NCBI RefSeq assembly: GCF_000785435.2
Contig: NZ_JTDB02000001.1
Coordinates: forward strand, 1,144,499-1,208,498
Direction of reading: 5' to 3'
DNA length: 64,000 bases
Origin: Paraburkholderia sacchari
GTDB taxonomy: Bacteria > Pseudomonadota > Gammaproteobacteria > Burkholderiales > Burkholderiaceae
Part shown: in pieces, positions 37,087 to 46,721 of the stretch
Layout of the letters: each line of letters begins with the position of its first letter
Numbering within the stretch: position 1 is the stretch's first letter
Program-made: the position numbers and the translations under genes
The notes under the pieces: model-generated
What the model saw: only the letters and a program-made list of their open reading frames with translations
Told to the model about the DNA's origin: nothing
Database searches by the model: none

Positions 37087-38676
37087 TCAGGATGGCGAAA
37101 GATTGTTCGTATGGCCGAAAGCGATTCGGTCGAGCACCCACACGGCCACGATCGTCGCGCCCATCAGCGGAAAGATCACGCCGAGCACGGCGAGGCCGGC
37201 CTTCCATGCGCGCATGGGCGGCGCGGCGCGCTCGCGCGCAGGCGCTCCGAGCCCACCCGCGCGACGGGAAGGGCGGCGCAGCCACCACATGACGAAGCCG
37301 GTAGTGGCAAGCGCCGCGAGCCCGAGCGAGATTGCCTCGCAGATCAACTGGTTCGCGAGGCCGAAGTAGCGGCCCATATGCAGCGACGTGCCATACGCAA
37401 TGGCCTGCGAGACCGCGCCGTAATCGCCGTAGCGGATATCCTTGAGTACCTTGCCACTGTACTGGTCGATATAAATCGTGCGCTCCTCTTTCGGGTCGGC
37501 AGGGAAGTACGAAACGACGTAGACCCCCGTTGCCGTGGCGGGCAGCGCGACGTCGTAACCGCTTTGCACGCCGAGCGTGCGCATTTGCGCGATCACCTGG
37601 TCGAGCGTCCAGCGCGAGCCGGGCTGCGTGCGCGCCGCGGGCGATTGCGGCACCGGCACTGCGCCCACGGCCCATGGCACGTTGGGCAGCGGCAGGTCGT
37701 CCATCACCATGCCCGGCATCGACGCCATGTCGTGGCCCGCGTGCTCCGCCTGGCCGGCGTGATCGGCGTGATCGGCGTGATCGGCGTGATCGGCGTGATC
37801 GGCGCGGGTCCCGGACGCTGCATGCGCCTGCCCGCCCGGCAGCGTCGAATGCAGCGGCAGGCCGCCGCCCCATGCGCCGCGCGGTGCGCCAAGACTCGCG
37901 CGCGTCGCGAGCGCCTTGAACTGTTTGCCCCACGAGCCCGTCCACGGCAGGCCGCTCACGACGAACAAGAGCGCGCCCACCGCAAGCCAGATGCCGATGG
38001 TGCTGTGCACGCTCTTCCAGAACGGCCGGCCCGTTGCGCCGAAGCGCGGCCACAGCGCGGCGCGTATTGCGGCGAGCCCGGTTGCCAACGCGGACGCGTC
38101 CCCAGAGGAACCCCGCGCGCGCGCCTGCCGTGGCCACCATAGCGCGACGCCGGTGACGATCATCACGAGCGTCCAGCAGGCAGCCAACTCCATCAGCAGT
38201 TCGCCGGTTTTACCGAGCAGCAGCTTGCGGTGCAGCATGCGGTCCACCTGCATGAAGCGTCTTTCCACGTCGAGCGTGCCGAGCACTTCGCCGCTGTACG
38301 GGTTCACATAGACGCTCTCCTTGACACCGCCGTCGCGCGCGAAAACAAACTCCGCGCTGCGCGCGGGGTTCGCTTCGACATGCGCCCGCACGAGGCGCAC
38401 GCCGGGCGGCATCGCGTCCCGCGCACGCGCGAGCAGGGCGTCGGCGGGCAAGCGTGGCGTCGCGGCGGGCGCGACCACGAGCCGGTGCGGATACAGCAAT
38501 GGCTCGATCTGCGGCTGGAAGCAATAGATCGTGCCGGTGATTGCGAGCACGATCAGAAACGGCATGACGAACAGGCCGGCATAGAAATGCCAGCGCCATA
38601 GCGTGCGATAGCCTGGATGAACGGCGCCGGCAGTGCGGGCGGCGCGCGTGGCGGAGGCAGGCAGCGTGGCGGACAT
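37087..38676 (-). CDS. PepSY-associated transmembrane protein with His/Asp/Met-rich loop
   Basis: A 529-residue inner-membrane protein with four hydrophobic segments and periplasmic PepSY domains. The start RTLWRWHFYAGLFVMPFLIV is typical of the PepSY_TM family, which accompanies siderophore or copper TonB receptors and may reduce or handle metals. Between helices lies a loop with (ADH)n repeats and HAGHDMASMPGMVMDD, rich in His and Met as in copper-binding proteins. Good ribosome site (GAGGAG). It lies ~100 bp after the TonB receptor on the same strand. Confidence 0.85.
   Translation of the reverse strand: MSATLPASATRAARTAGAVHPGYRTLWRWHFYAGLFVMPFLIVLAITGTIYCFQPQIEPLLYPHRLVVAPAATPRLPADALLARARDAMPPGVRLVRAHVEANPARSAEFVFARDGGVKESVYVNPYSGEVLGTLDVERRFMQVDRMLHRKLLLGKTGELLMELAACWTLVMIVTGVALWWPRQARARGSSGDASALATGLAAIRAALWPRFGATGRPFWKSVHSTIGIWLAVGALLFVVSGLPWTGSWGKQFKALATRASLGAPRGAWGGGLPLHSTLPGGQAHAASGTRADHADHADHADHADHAGQAEHAGHDMASMPGMVMDDLPLPNVPWAVGAVPVPQSPAARTQPGSRWTLDQVIAQMRTLGVQSGYDVALPATATGVYVVSYFPADPKEERTIYIDQYSGKVLKDIRYGDYGAVSQAIAYGTSLHMGRYFGLANQLICEAISLGLAALATTGFVMWWLRRPSRRAGGLGAPARERAAPPMRAWKAGLAVLGVIFPLMGATIVAVWVLDRIAFGHTNNLSPS
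37756..37800 (-). repeat. Five 9-bp tandem repeats inside the PepSY gene
   Basis: GGCGTGATC is repeated five times exactly. On the coding strand it gives consecutive Asp-His-Ala codons, so copy-number change alters the number of potential metal-binding histidines without a frameshift. Confidence 0.9.
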
Positions 38677-38780
38677 CGGATGCTCCTCGCGGTCCGGTGC
38701 GTCGCCACGGGCGGCGCGTTGGACCAGCAGTAATGGTGATTGAAGCCGCGAGTGCGGCAGTGACGATTACAGGCGCTCGC

Positions 38781-41189
38781 TCACAGCCCGAGCTTCGCCT
38801 CGACGTAATACGTGCGGCCCGGATACGGGTGATAGACGAAGTAGCGCGCGTCGAACAGGTTATCGATGCCCACGCCTATCTCGCTCTTCTTCGTGGGCCG
38901 GAACGTGTATTTGATGTCGGCGACCGTGTACGTGCTCGTGCCGCCGAACACGTTCGGGTTGGTGTCGACGTTGGTGAGCGTGTTGTACTGGCGTCCCGAA
39001 TAGCGGGCCGCGAGCGTGAGCGCGCTGCGCGCATCGAAGCGGTAAGTCGCGACGAGATTCGCGCGCCACAGTGGAATCCGGTAGAAGTACTTGCCCACGC
39101 TCGCCGGGTTCTGCGCGTTCTCGAGAATCTTCGACTGCGTGTAAGCCACGTTCGCCGCAAGGTCGAGGCCGTGCCAGATCACGTCCTGCCCCTGGTAGCT
39201 CGTCTCCACGCCGCGCGAGCGCACCTTGCCGATGTTCTGGAAGCTCGTCACGTTCGGAATCACCGTGGTGTCGGTCTGGCTGAAGATCGTATTCTTTACG
39301 TCGTCCTGAAAGAGCGTGAAGCGCCACAGCCCGTTCCAGTGCGCCCATTCGGCGGTGAGTTCCTTAGAGAGATCGTCTTCGGGGCGCAGGTTCGGGTTGT
39401 TGTTGACGATCGACGAACCATTCACCTGCCCCTGGAACAATTCGCTCACGGTGGGAAAGCGATACGCACGCGCAATGGAAGCACGCAGCGTGAGGTCGTC
39501 GGTGACGTCGAACGAGAGCGAGGCCTTCGGCGAGAAGTGATGATCGCCCGCGTTCGGATAGGGCACGCTCGATGCGCCAAGCGCCTGATAGCCGTCGTAG
39601 GCGCGCCAGTCTTCGTAGCGCACGCCGTAGACTAGCTTCCAGCGCGGCAGGAAGCGCCACGCGTCCTGTGCGTAGAACGCCTGCGTCTCGGTTTTGCCGG
39701 CGAATGCGTTGGCGAAGCTGCCCGCGCCGCCATCGCGCCAGGCGAGCGTGTTCCAGGTCTGGTTATCGGTGAAATAGTTGTCGTAGTGGTAGCCGAAGCT
39801 GAGCCAGTGCGCGGCGAGGCCCGCGTCTGGCCGCTCGGGCGTCCACGTCGCCTTGAGATCGAGCGTCTTCCAGCCTGTGCCGTCGCCGAGCGTCATCGTG
39901 CCGGGGCCGTCGCCGGGACCGCCCGCATTGGCGTTGCGCGCGACGCTGTAGCTCACGTCGTAGTACGAAGCAATGGCCTCGGCGTTCCAGCCGCTCGCCT
40001 GATGCGTGCGCAGCGAGACGCCATAGAGCCAGTTTTCGTTCGAGCCGCGGCTGGGCGCGAGCGCCGCCGCCGGAATGTTGTACTCGTAGCCGTCTATCGA
40101 CATCTTGCCGCTGTACACCGGGTTGCCGTTGGCGTCGTAGAGGAAGGTCGAGGTCTGGCTGTCGTAGGTGCGATGCCAGTAGCCGAGCGTCACGCCGCCT
40201 TGCACGGTGGGCGTGAAGTCGTATTGCATGCGCAGCTTGAACTGGTCCTGAACGGTGTGCTCGATGCCTTCTCCATTCACGCCCAGCACGGCCGTGGGCG
40301 CGTTGGTCTGGTTGTTGTAGAAGTACGCGCCGTGCACCGGAATGTCGCCGGGTTTCGCGGGCGTTTTCGACTGCGCGAGCGTGGCGAATTGCAGTGGCTG
40401 ACTCGTATTTTCCAGGTGATTGACGCCGAGCAGGTATGAAAACTTGCCGATCGTGTCGCCCACCGAGGCGCTCATCTCGCTGCCGTTGAAATTCTGGTTC
40501 ACGCCGTAGAGGCTGAAGTGCTGCGTGAACGCCTTGACGTCCGCGGTGGCTTCGAACTGCTTCGGCATGCGTGTCGTGATCAGCACCGTGGCGCCGAGCG
40601 AGTTGCCCGCGTAGAGCGCCGAATACGGCCCGTAGATCACATCCACCTGCTGGATCTGTTCGGGAAACACCATCGACCAGCGCGGCGGAAACGCGTAGCC
40701 GTTGCCGAGCAGGTTCGAAACCAGCAGGCCATCGGCATAGACGAGGCCGCGCGCGCTTTGCGTGTTGCTCGTGCCGCGCACGGCGATGATCGAATTGACG
40801 TCGCCGATGAAGCGCTTGCGTACCGCGAGGTTCGGCATGTACTTGAGCACGTCCTCGGTGTTGACGACGTTCCAGTGGTCGAACTGCTGCGGCGTGACGG
40901 TCTCCACGCTGGCCGGCAGGTTCGGATCGACGGCGGGCGTGGTGGCGGCGCTCGTGCCGTTGCTCGCGGCGCTCACGGTGACGGTGGGCAGCGTGGCTTC
41001 GGCCGTGGCCGCAAACGATGCGGCAGGGGCGAGCGATGCAAGCGGCGCGAGCAGCGAGAGCGGCGCGAGGCCGAAATAAGCCTTGAAATAAGGCTTGAAA
41101 TAAGGCTTAAAGCAGGGTTCAACGGGCGCGCCGGAGCACGCATGCAGGTGCGAGCGAATGCGCGCGCCGCGCGGAGCGGGCGTGAACAT
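38781..41189 (-). CDS. TonB-dependent outer-membrane receptor
   Basis: An 802-residue TonB-dependent transporter. A long leader containing a three-fold FKPYF-like repeat (residues ~25-40) precedes a hydrophobic signal segment ending near ASFAA. The plug domain has SVETVTPQQF, IAVRGTSNTQSARG, and VDVIYGPYSALYAGNSLG; then the 22-strand barrel ends in the classic aromatic C terminus YYVEAKLGL. Flanked by a DUF2946 gene upstream and a PepSY gene downstream, all on one strand, so probably a metal receptor. Copper or iron-chelate cannot be distinguished here. Confidence 0.92.
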   Translation of the reverse strand: MFTPAPRGARIRSHLHACSGAPVEPCFKPYFKPYFKAYFGLAPLSLLAPLASLAPAASFAATAEATLPTVTVSAASNGTSAATTPAVDPNLPASVETVTPQQFDHWNVVNTEDVLKYMPNLAVRKRFIGDVNSIIAVRGTSNTQSARGLVYADGLLVSNLLGNGYAFPPRWSMVFPEQIQQVDVIYGPYSALYAGNSLGATVLITTRMPKQFEATADVKAFTQHFSLYGVNQNFNGSEMSASVGDTIGKFSYLLGVNHLENTSQPLQFATLAQSKTPAKPGDIPVHGAYFYNNQTNAPTAVLGVNGEGIEHTVQDQFKLRMQYDFTPTVQGGVTLGYWHRTYDSQTSTFLYDANGNPVYSGKMSIDGYEYNIPAAALAPSRGSNENWLYGVSLRTHQASGWNAEAIASYYDVSYSVARNANAGGPGDGPGTMTLGDGTGWKTLDLKATWTPERPDAGLAAHWLSFGYHYDNYFTDNQTWNTLAWRDGGAGSFANAFAGKTETQAFYAQDAWRFLPRWKLVYGVRYEDWRAYDGYQALGASSVPYPNAGDHHFSPKASLSFDVTDDLTLRASIARAYRFPTVSELFQGQVNGSSIVNNNPNLRPEDDLSKELTAEWAHWNGLWRFTLFQDDVKNTIFSQTDTTVIPNVTSFQNIGKVRSRGVETSYQGQDVIWHGLDLAANVAYTQSKILENAQNPASVGKYFYRIPLWRANLVATYRFDARSALTLAARYSGRQYNTLTNVDTNPNVFGGTSTYTVADIKYTFRPTKKSEIGVGIDNLFDARYFVYHPYPGRTYYVEAKLGL

Positions 41190-41430
41190 AATGAAGTTTC
41201 CCGAAGGCGTTGAACGTGCGGCCACGTGAGCGCTGCGCAATCGCCGCGAGCGGGATGGCGCGTGCTGCGCGTATCAAAGCGCGCGTTTGAGCGCACACAC
41301 GGCGACGGGCGCGGCTCGTTGCGAGCCGCCACGCGAGAGTCAACGCCCGATCATGGATCGGCGCGTGCAGTCGCGAAACGCGGGCGTGAGTGCGGGAAAA
41401 ACGCGAACCGGTGGCCGGTGACGGCTGGGC

Positions 41431-41796
41431 TCAGGAAACGAACGGTGGATCGCGCGGCCTGCCCGAAGGGAAGGCGCCGAACGGCGTATGGCGGGTGGAG
41501 AGCGGCGCGACGCGATCGAGCGTCGCCACGAGGGCGCGCGAGGGTTCGGGCACGGGAACGCCCGGCATCGCGACATGATGTTCGAGCAGATCGCAGTAGC
41601 CGCACGCGCCGAACGCATCGGCATGCGAGAGATGCGGCTCGCCGGAAGCCGGCTGGATCGCCGAGCAGAGCGCGGCGTCGGGCACGTGCGCGTAGTGCGC
41701 GGCAACCAGTTGACTCACGAGTGGCGCGAGCACGATGAGCCACATGGCAACGAGGCCAAGCCATGTGGTCAGCAGTTTGTGCTTGCGTGGATTCAT
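41431..41796 (-). CDS. DUF2946 family protein
   Basis: A 121-residue exported or membrane-anchored protein with one N-terminal hydrophobic helix (LLTTWLGLVAMWLIVLAPLV). It has the DUF2946 pattern, including CSA and the HADAFGACGYCDLLEHH segment with a CxxC pair and histidines. DUF2946 proteins cluster with copper-related and TonB-receptor genes. First gene of the receptor/PepSY group; the Cys/His block suggests metal binding. The 241 bp to the receptor start show no terminator. Confidence 0.82.
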   Translation of the reverse strand: MNPRKHKLLTTWLGLVAMWLIVLAPLVSQLVAAHYAHVPDAALCSAIQPASGEPHLSHADAFGACGYCDLLEHHVAMPGVPVPEPSRALVATLDRVAPLSTRHTPFGAFPSGRPRDPPFVS

Positions 41797-42017
41797 GACG
41801 GAATGAGCGAAATGCGCGGCGCAGTCTACCATGATGCACGCGCATTGCGGGCGCCTGCCGGCATGCTGAATACGGTCATAAGCCGTGGCGTATCGAGTGC
41901 GGAAGTCGAACCGATGCGACGTTTTCGAAGGTGTTCTATGGCTCGCACCGGTGCGGCGAGCGACCATGGGCACTGTCTGTAACGCTTATGGCGCCGCCTT
42001 TCGCGCGGCGAACGATC

Positions 42018-42356
42018 ATGCCCGTCTTTTCAATGCGCCAGGCGCCCAGCCTGAGATGGATGGCCCGCACCGCCGAGCCTTGCGGCGTGCGCGCATCGCG
42101 CCCTGATGACGCCGCCGCGCTGAACCCGGCACCGCACTCGCGCGAGATTGGCGTACGTGCGCCCCGTTGCGGCATCGATTTGCCCGACGGGTATGCGCTG
42201 CGACTCGAAGCGCGCACTCATGCAACGCCGCACAGCCCCATCGGCTGCCCGCTGGAGTCAAGCGTGCTGCGCCAGTGGTGCGTGCGCAATCTGCAAGGCG
42301 ATTGCCCCGAGCAGGCGCAGCCCACAACTCCCCCGTTTCTTCAGAAGTACGTTTGA
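42018..42356 (+). CDS. Hypothetical protein, uncertain
   Basis: A possible 112-residue protein. Its second half (GYALRLEARTHATPHSPIGC to CVRNLQGDCPEQ) has the third-position GC bias of a coding frame and several Cys. The start is uncertain (ATG at 42018 or 42033) with no good ribosome site, and I recognise no family. Other frames in 41797-42414 look less coding. If this gene is not real, the stretch is a 618-bp gap. Confidence 0.35.
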   Translation: MPVFSMRQAPSLRWMARTAEPCGVRASRPDDAAALNPAPHSREIGVRAPRCGIDLPDGYALRLEARTHATPHSPIGCPLESSVLRQWCVRNLQGDCPEQAQPTTPPFLQKYV

Positions 42357-42414
42357 GTTCGCAGCACGGCGGGCCTGGCCCGATTCACGCAGCTTCATGC
42401 AGCTTCATGCGGAT

Positions 42415-45400
42415 TCACGCTGAATCGCGCATCGCGGCCTGCTCGCGCAGCACCTCCAGTTCGGCCACCACCTCCGCCGAGAAAGCGCCCACTTCATCGG
42501 TCCACTGGCCGGCTTCGCGCATTGTCGCGCGCAACTCGAGGCAGGCTTCGTTGAGCATCGACGGTCCCAGCACGGCAAGGCCGCCCGAGACGCGATGGGC
42601 CCAGTCGCGCAGGCCCTGGAAATCGTGCGTGGCCGCAAGCCGCGCATAGTCGGCGATATCGTGATCGGCCTGCTCGACAAAGAGCTGCGCGAGCGCGGGC
42701 GACAAGGCGGGAAAGCGCGGCAAGTCGGCGTCATCGCCAGTTTCGGCATTCATGCCGCTCATGCCGCTCATGTCGCTCATGGTGCTTGCGGTGCTTGCGG
42801 TGCTTGCGGTGTTTTCGTTGCTGTTCCGGGGCTGGACGGGGGCGGGCCGAGCAGTGGCGTCATGCGCCGGGGCCGGCAGATGCTCGGCCACGTCCGCGAG
42901 CACGCGCGCGAGCGCCGCGAGCGGCACCGGCTTGCTCAGATAGTCGGTGAAGCCGGACAGGCGGCCTTGTGCGATCTGTTCGGGCAGCGCGTTGCCGCTC
43001 ACCGCGTAGATGGGCAGTGCCGCGTGCTTCGCGCGCGCGGCCTGCAGCAACTGATAGCCGTTCATCTTCGGCATGTTGAGATCGGTGAGCATGACATCGA
43101 CGTGCACGTCCTCGAGCCGCGCGAGCGCTTCTTCGCCGTCTTTCGCTTCGGTCACGTTCGCCCCAAGCGTGCGCAACTGATCGCGCAGGAGGCTGCGGTT
43201 GAGCAGGTTGTCTTCGGCGATCAGCACGTTCAGCCGCCGGAATTCGCTGTTTTGTGGCGCTTGTGAAGGAGCGGCCGCAGCAGTCCCCGCCGCGGACGCC
43301 GCCTGAGTGCCCCCATGCCCCGCCGCGCCGGGCTTCGCGCGCAGCATTTGCGTGGCGGTGCGAATGCCCGCGAGACTGTACAGGCTCACTTCCACGCCGC
43401 CGTCTTCGCGGGCAAGCGGCACGAGCGGCCCGTCCTGGCTCAGCCATATCACGTTGGCCGTGCTGCCCCACAGGCGTTGCACATCGTCGGCCGAATACTC
43501 GCTCGTCACCAGCAGGTAGTCCCATGCGCCTTCGCGCGGCGGCGGCTCGTTCGTGCTCAGCCAGGTGGGCGCGCTGACCTTGGGGTCGAAGAGATTCGTG
43601 AGCCATTCGTGATTCTCGGGCGCACGGCACAGCATGGCCGGATGCACTTCGGGCAAGGTCCATTCCTCACCCGCTGTAGTCTCGCCATTCACGCGCAGCG
43701 GCAACGTGACGATGACGCGCGTGCCCACGCCGAGCGTGCTTTCCACTTCGCAGCGCCCGCGCATGAGTTTCGCGAGGCGTCCGCAGATCGACAGGCCGAG
43801 ACCGGTGCCGCGCGCCTCGGTGAGCCGGTGCTCGTCGCCTTGCGTGAACGGCTGGAACAGGCGTGCCTTGAGGGAGTCGGGCATGCCCACGCCCGAGTCG
43901 GCCACGCTGATTTCGAGCGCGCCGCCGCGCCAGTTCGCGCGCAGCACGACCTTGCCCGAATGCGTGAACTTGAACGCATTGCTCAAGAGGTTATTGACGA
44001 TCTGCGCGAGCCGCACGGAGTCGAAATAGAGCCGCGCGGGAATCGCGCGGTCCACCACGAGATAGAACGGCAGCTGCGCCCGGGAGGCGAGCGGCGCATG
44101 GGCGAGCGCGATGCGCACGAGCAGCGCGGCAATCGATTCGGGTTCCTCAGTAAGCGTCATCGCGCCGACGTCGATCTTCGAGAAATCGAGCACGTCGCTC
44201 ACGATCTGCAGCAGCTCGGAGGAGGACACCTGCATGGCCTGCACGCGCGCTTGCTGCTCGGGCGCGAGCGGCCCGCGCGCCACCAGTTCGATATTGCCGA
44301 CGAGCGACGAGAGCGGCGTGCGGATTTCGTGGCTCATCGCCGCGAAGAAGCTCACCTTGCTGCGCGCGGCATCATCGCTCGTGCGCTTTGCTTCGCGCAG
44401 CAGGCGCTCGGCCTCGTGGTGCTTCGACATGTCGGCGAAGGCGCAGAGCATGACGTCCTCGCGGTTCATGGAGGCGGGCGCGTAGGTGATCTCGAGATGC
44501 ACGCTGTCGCCGCCGTCGCGCACGAGCGAGAACGGCAGGACGTAGATGGGCGTGTCGCCGGGCGTCGACGGCGCATACGGCATGTGCTTCTCGAACTCGA
44601 CGCACAGCGCGGCGGGCAGCCGGGTGGCGTGGTCGTCGAGACCGAGCACGTTGCGCACGATCTGGTTCGCGATCACGATTTCGAAGTCGCGCTGGCGCAC
44701 GATGCACAAGCCGACCGGCGTGGCATGCACGAGGAGGTGGTTGAGCAGCTCGCCTTCGAGCGCGCGCGTGGCTTCGCCGTAGGTGCGTTCGAGCACGTGA
44801 CGGTTCCAGTAGCGCGAGAGCGCCACCAGCAGCGCGACCAGCGCCGCCGTCATCAGCAGGATGATCGCGAGCGGTACGCGAATCAGCGCGAACACGGCGT
44901 CCCAGGGCAGCGCGAGCGTGTAATGGCCGAACTGGTGTTCGAGCGGCTGCTCGCGCAGCGCCCATCCGAAGCGCGGCAGCAGATGAAAACGCTCGACCGG
45001 CAAGGTCGAGACAATGCGATCGACATACTGCGCGACGGGCGCGGACAGCGTGCTGGCCAGCATCGTGCCGTCGCTGTCGAACAGGGCCGGCGCGATGTCC
45101 GATGCGTTCTGGGTCTGCGATAGATCGGCCAGGTCGACGCTCGTGATGACGAGCGCATAAGGCTTGCCGTCCTTGACAACCGTCGCCGCGCCCATCACTA
45201 GCCGCGGAGAAAAGCCCAGCCCGGGAGGCGGGCGAAACCAGATGACATCGCGCCAGCGGCCCGCGCCCAGCGGGTCGATGCCGCGCGCATTCATGCGCAG
45301 GAGCACGGTTTCCGCGAGCAGGCGCGCGTGATCGGCACCTGCATGCAATGGTTCGCCGCTTACGCTGCCCGGCTCAGAGGTGAGTTGATATCCCCACGCG

Positions 45401-45846
45401 GCACTGCCGTCGAGCAGCACGAAGAGCATGGGCGAGTCCGATTCGACGTACGAAGCCATTTGTGCCGTTTGATCGCAAAACGACTGCAGCGAGGGCGACT
45501 CCGTCAGGCCCGGGAAGGCCGGCGCGCAGCGGCGCGGCGCGGGGGTGCGCTGCTGCGTGAACATGCCCGCCTCGTTCAGCGTCATCAGCAGGCGCGCGCT
45601 CTGCAGGAAGCTATAGCGGCGACCGAGCAGTTCGTTCGTTTGCGCCGTGACCGAGCGCATTTTCGCGGCCTGGTTCGAGAGCGCGCCCGCGCCGATGCTG
45701 AGTGCCGTCACCAACGCCGCTATCAGCCCCGCAAAGGCGAGCAGCCCGATCAGCATTGCGAAGACGCGCCGCTCGCGCTTCAGATTGCGCTCGAGGGCGT
45801 TGAGCGCGTCGAGAGGCGAAGCCACCGAGCCGATGCGCCGTTCCAT
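42415..45846 (-). CDS. Hybrid sensor histidine kinase with receiver and HPt domains
   Basis: An 1143-residue phosphorelay kinase. Two transmembrane segments (~34-56 and ~325-350) bracket a large periplasmic sensor domain. A PAS-like domain follows, then the H box AMSHEIRTPLSS (His506), the ATPase domain, a receiver domain with phospho-acceptor Asp922 (LTDLNMPKMNG), and an HPt domain with WAHRVSGG (His1084). A repeat-coded linker (AST and MSG/MSD triplets) joins receiver and HPt. Its ATG overlaps the regulator stop by one base. The layout is like EvgS/BvgS with an RcsB/EvgA-type partner. Confidence 0.92.
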   Translation of the reverse strand: MERRIGSVASPLDALNALERNLKRERRVFAMLIGLLAFAGLIAALVTALSIGAGALSNQAAKMRSVTAQTNELLGRRYSFLQSARLLMTLNEAGMFTQQRTPAPRRCAPAFPGLTESPSLQSFCDQTAQMASYVESDSPMLFVLLDGSAAWGYQLTSEPGSVSGEPLHAGADHARLLAETVLLRMNARGIDPLGAGRWRDVIWFRPPPGLGFSPRLVMGAATVVKDGKPYALVITSVDLADLSQTQNASDIAPALFDSDGTMLASTLSAPVAQYVDRIVSTLPVERFHLLPRFGWALREQPLEHQFGHYTLALPWDAVFALIRVPLAIILLMTAALVALLVALSRYWNRHVLERTYGEATRALEGELLNHLLVHATPVGLCIVRQRDFEIVIANQIVRNVLGLDDHATRLPAALCVEFEKHMPYAPSTPGDTPIYVLPFSLVRDGGDSVHLEITYAPASMNREDVMLCAFADMSKHHEAERLLREAKRTSDDAARSKVSFFAAMSHEIRTPLSSLVGNIELVARGPLAPEQQARVQAMQVSSSELLQIVSDVLDFSKIDVGAMTLTEEPESIAALLVRIALAHAPLASRAQLPFYLVVDRAIPARLYFDSVRLAQIVNNLLSNAFKFTHSGKVVLRANWRGGALEISVADSGVGMPDSLKARLFQPFTQGDEHRLTEARGTGLGLSICGRLAKLMRGRCEVESTLGVGTRVIVTLPLRVNGETTAGEEWTLPEVHPAMLCRAPENHEWLTNLFDPKVSAPTWLSTNEPPPREGAWDYLLVTSEYSADDVQRLWGSTANVIWLSQDGPLVPLAREDGGVEVSLYSLAGIRTATQMLRAKPGAAGHGGTQAASAAGTAAAAPSQAPQNSEFRRLNVLIAEDNLLNRSLLRDQLRTLGANVTEAKDGEEALARLEDVHVDVMLTDLNMPKMNGYQLLQAARAKHAALPIYAVSGNALPEQIAQGRLSGFTDYLSKPVPLAALARVLADVAEHLPAPAHDATARPAPVQPRNSNENTASTASTASTMSDMSGMSGMNAETGDDADLPRFPALSPALAQLFVEQADHDIADYARLAATHDFQGLRDWAHRVSGGLAVLGPSMLNEACLELRATMREAGQWTDEVGAFSAEVVAELEVLREQAAMRDSA
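42751..42816 (-). repeat. 9-bp tandem repeats in the kinase linker
   Basis: Two abutting 9-bp arrays: four CATGCCGCT-like units (42751-42786) and four GGTGCTTGC-like units (42781-42816), encoding Met-Ser-Gly/Asp and Ala-Ser-Thr triplets between receiver and HPt domains. Confidence 0.8.
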
Positions 45847-46508
45847 TATGCGAATCCGTTTTCGCTCGCGTAGCGGATCAGATCGGCATTCGATTCGAGG
45901 TGGAGCTTGCGCATGGCCGCGCGCTTCTGGGTGGCGACGGTCGTGACCGAGCGGCTCAGGCGTTTGGAGATTTCAGTGACGCTCAGGCCGAGCGCGAACA
46001 GCCGCACGACTTCGAGTTCGCGCGGCGAGAGCGGGTTGGTGCGGCGGAATTCATCGGCGGTCGAGCCTTCCGTGGCAAGCCGCTCGGCAATGCGCGCGGA
46101 GAGCGTCGTGCCCGGCTCGACGAGCGCGCGCTGGCAGACCTGCGCAAGCGTCGGAATCGGTTCGTCCTTGCCGACGAGGCCGGCCACGCCCAGTTCGGCG
46201 AGTTCGTGCAGAATGCCGCCGTTGGTGAGCATCGTGAACACCACGAGGGGAATATCCGGATAGAGCCGGCGCAAGCGGCTGATGAGACGCAGCCCGTCTT
46301 CGTCCTCGATCTCGCCCTGCATCGAAAAGTCCGTAACGATGAGATCGCAAGGGGTGTTGCGCAATGTATCGAGAAGCTCGGCGCCTGACCCGGCGGTCGC
46401 CACGACCTTGTGTCCGGGTAACTGGTCCAGGTAGTCGGTTACGGCGGTGAGCACGACAGGGTGATCGTCGGCCACCACGATCCGCAGTTTTTGTGTCGCG
46501 TTCGTCAT
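45846..46508 (-). CDS. LuxR/NarL-type response regulator (RcsB/EvgA-like)
   Basis: A 220-residue regulator with a receiver domain (DDHP at 14-17, phospho-acceptor Asp60) and a C-terminal LuxR helix-turn-helix. The output domain has LSPRELEVVRLFALGLSVTEISKRLSRSVTTVATQKRAAMRKL, in pieces characteristic of the RcsB/EvgA subgroup. It is co-transcribed with the hybrid kinase, whose start overlaps its stop. Targets not evident. Confidence 0.92.
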   Translation of the reverse strand: MTNATQKLRIVVADDHPVVLTAVTDYLDQLPGHKVVATAGSGAELLDTLRNTPCDLIVTDFSMQGEIEDEDGLRLISRLRRLYPDIPLVVFTMLTNGGILHELAELGVAGLVGKDEPIPTLAQVCQRALVEPGTTLSARIAERLATEGSTADEFRRTNPLSPRELEVVRLFALGLSVTEISKRLSRSVTTVATQKRAAMRKLHLESNADLIRYASENGFA

Positions 46509-46721
46509 GAGCGTGAGCTTGTTGCCTGGATTCGCAGTGTGGAGGAGGCACATCGCGGCAGAGCCATGGACTCCGCGGCGATGCATCATGCCTATCTCAT
46601 TATATGTCAGTGGTTTATCCGAAATATTGTAGGGTGTCTCTGGATTTTGCGTCGGAACATGGCCTCTCAGCGTGTCTGAATGATGCAGGACTGTGCGTAG
46701 CGGACAGGGCGCGAGACAGGA

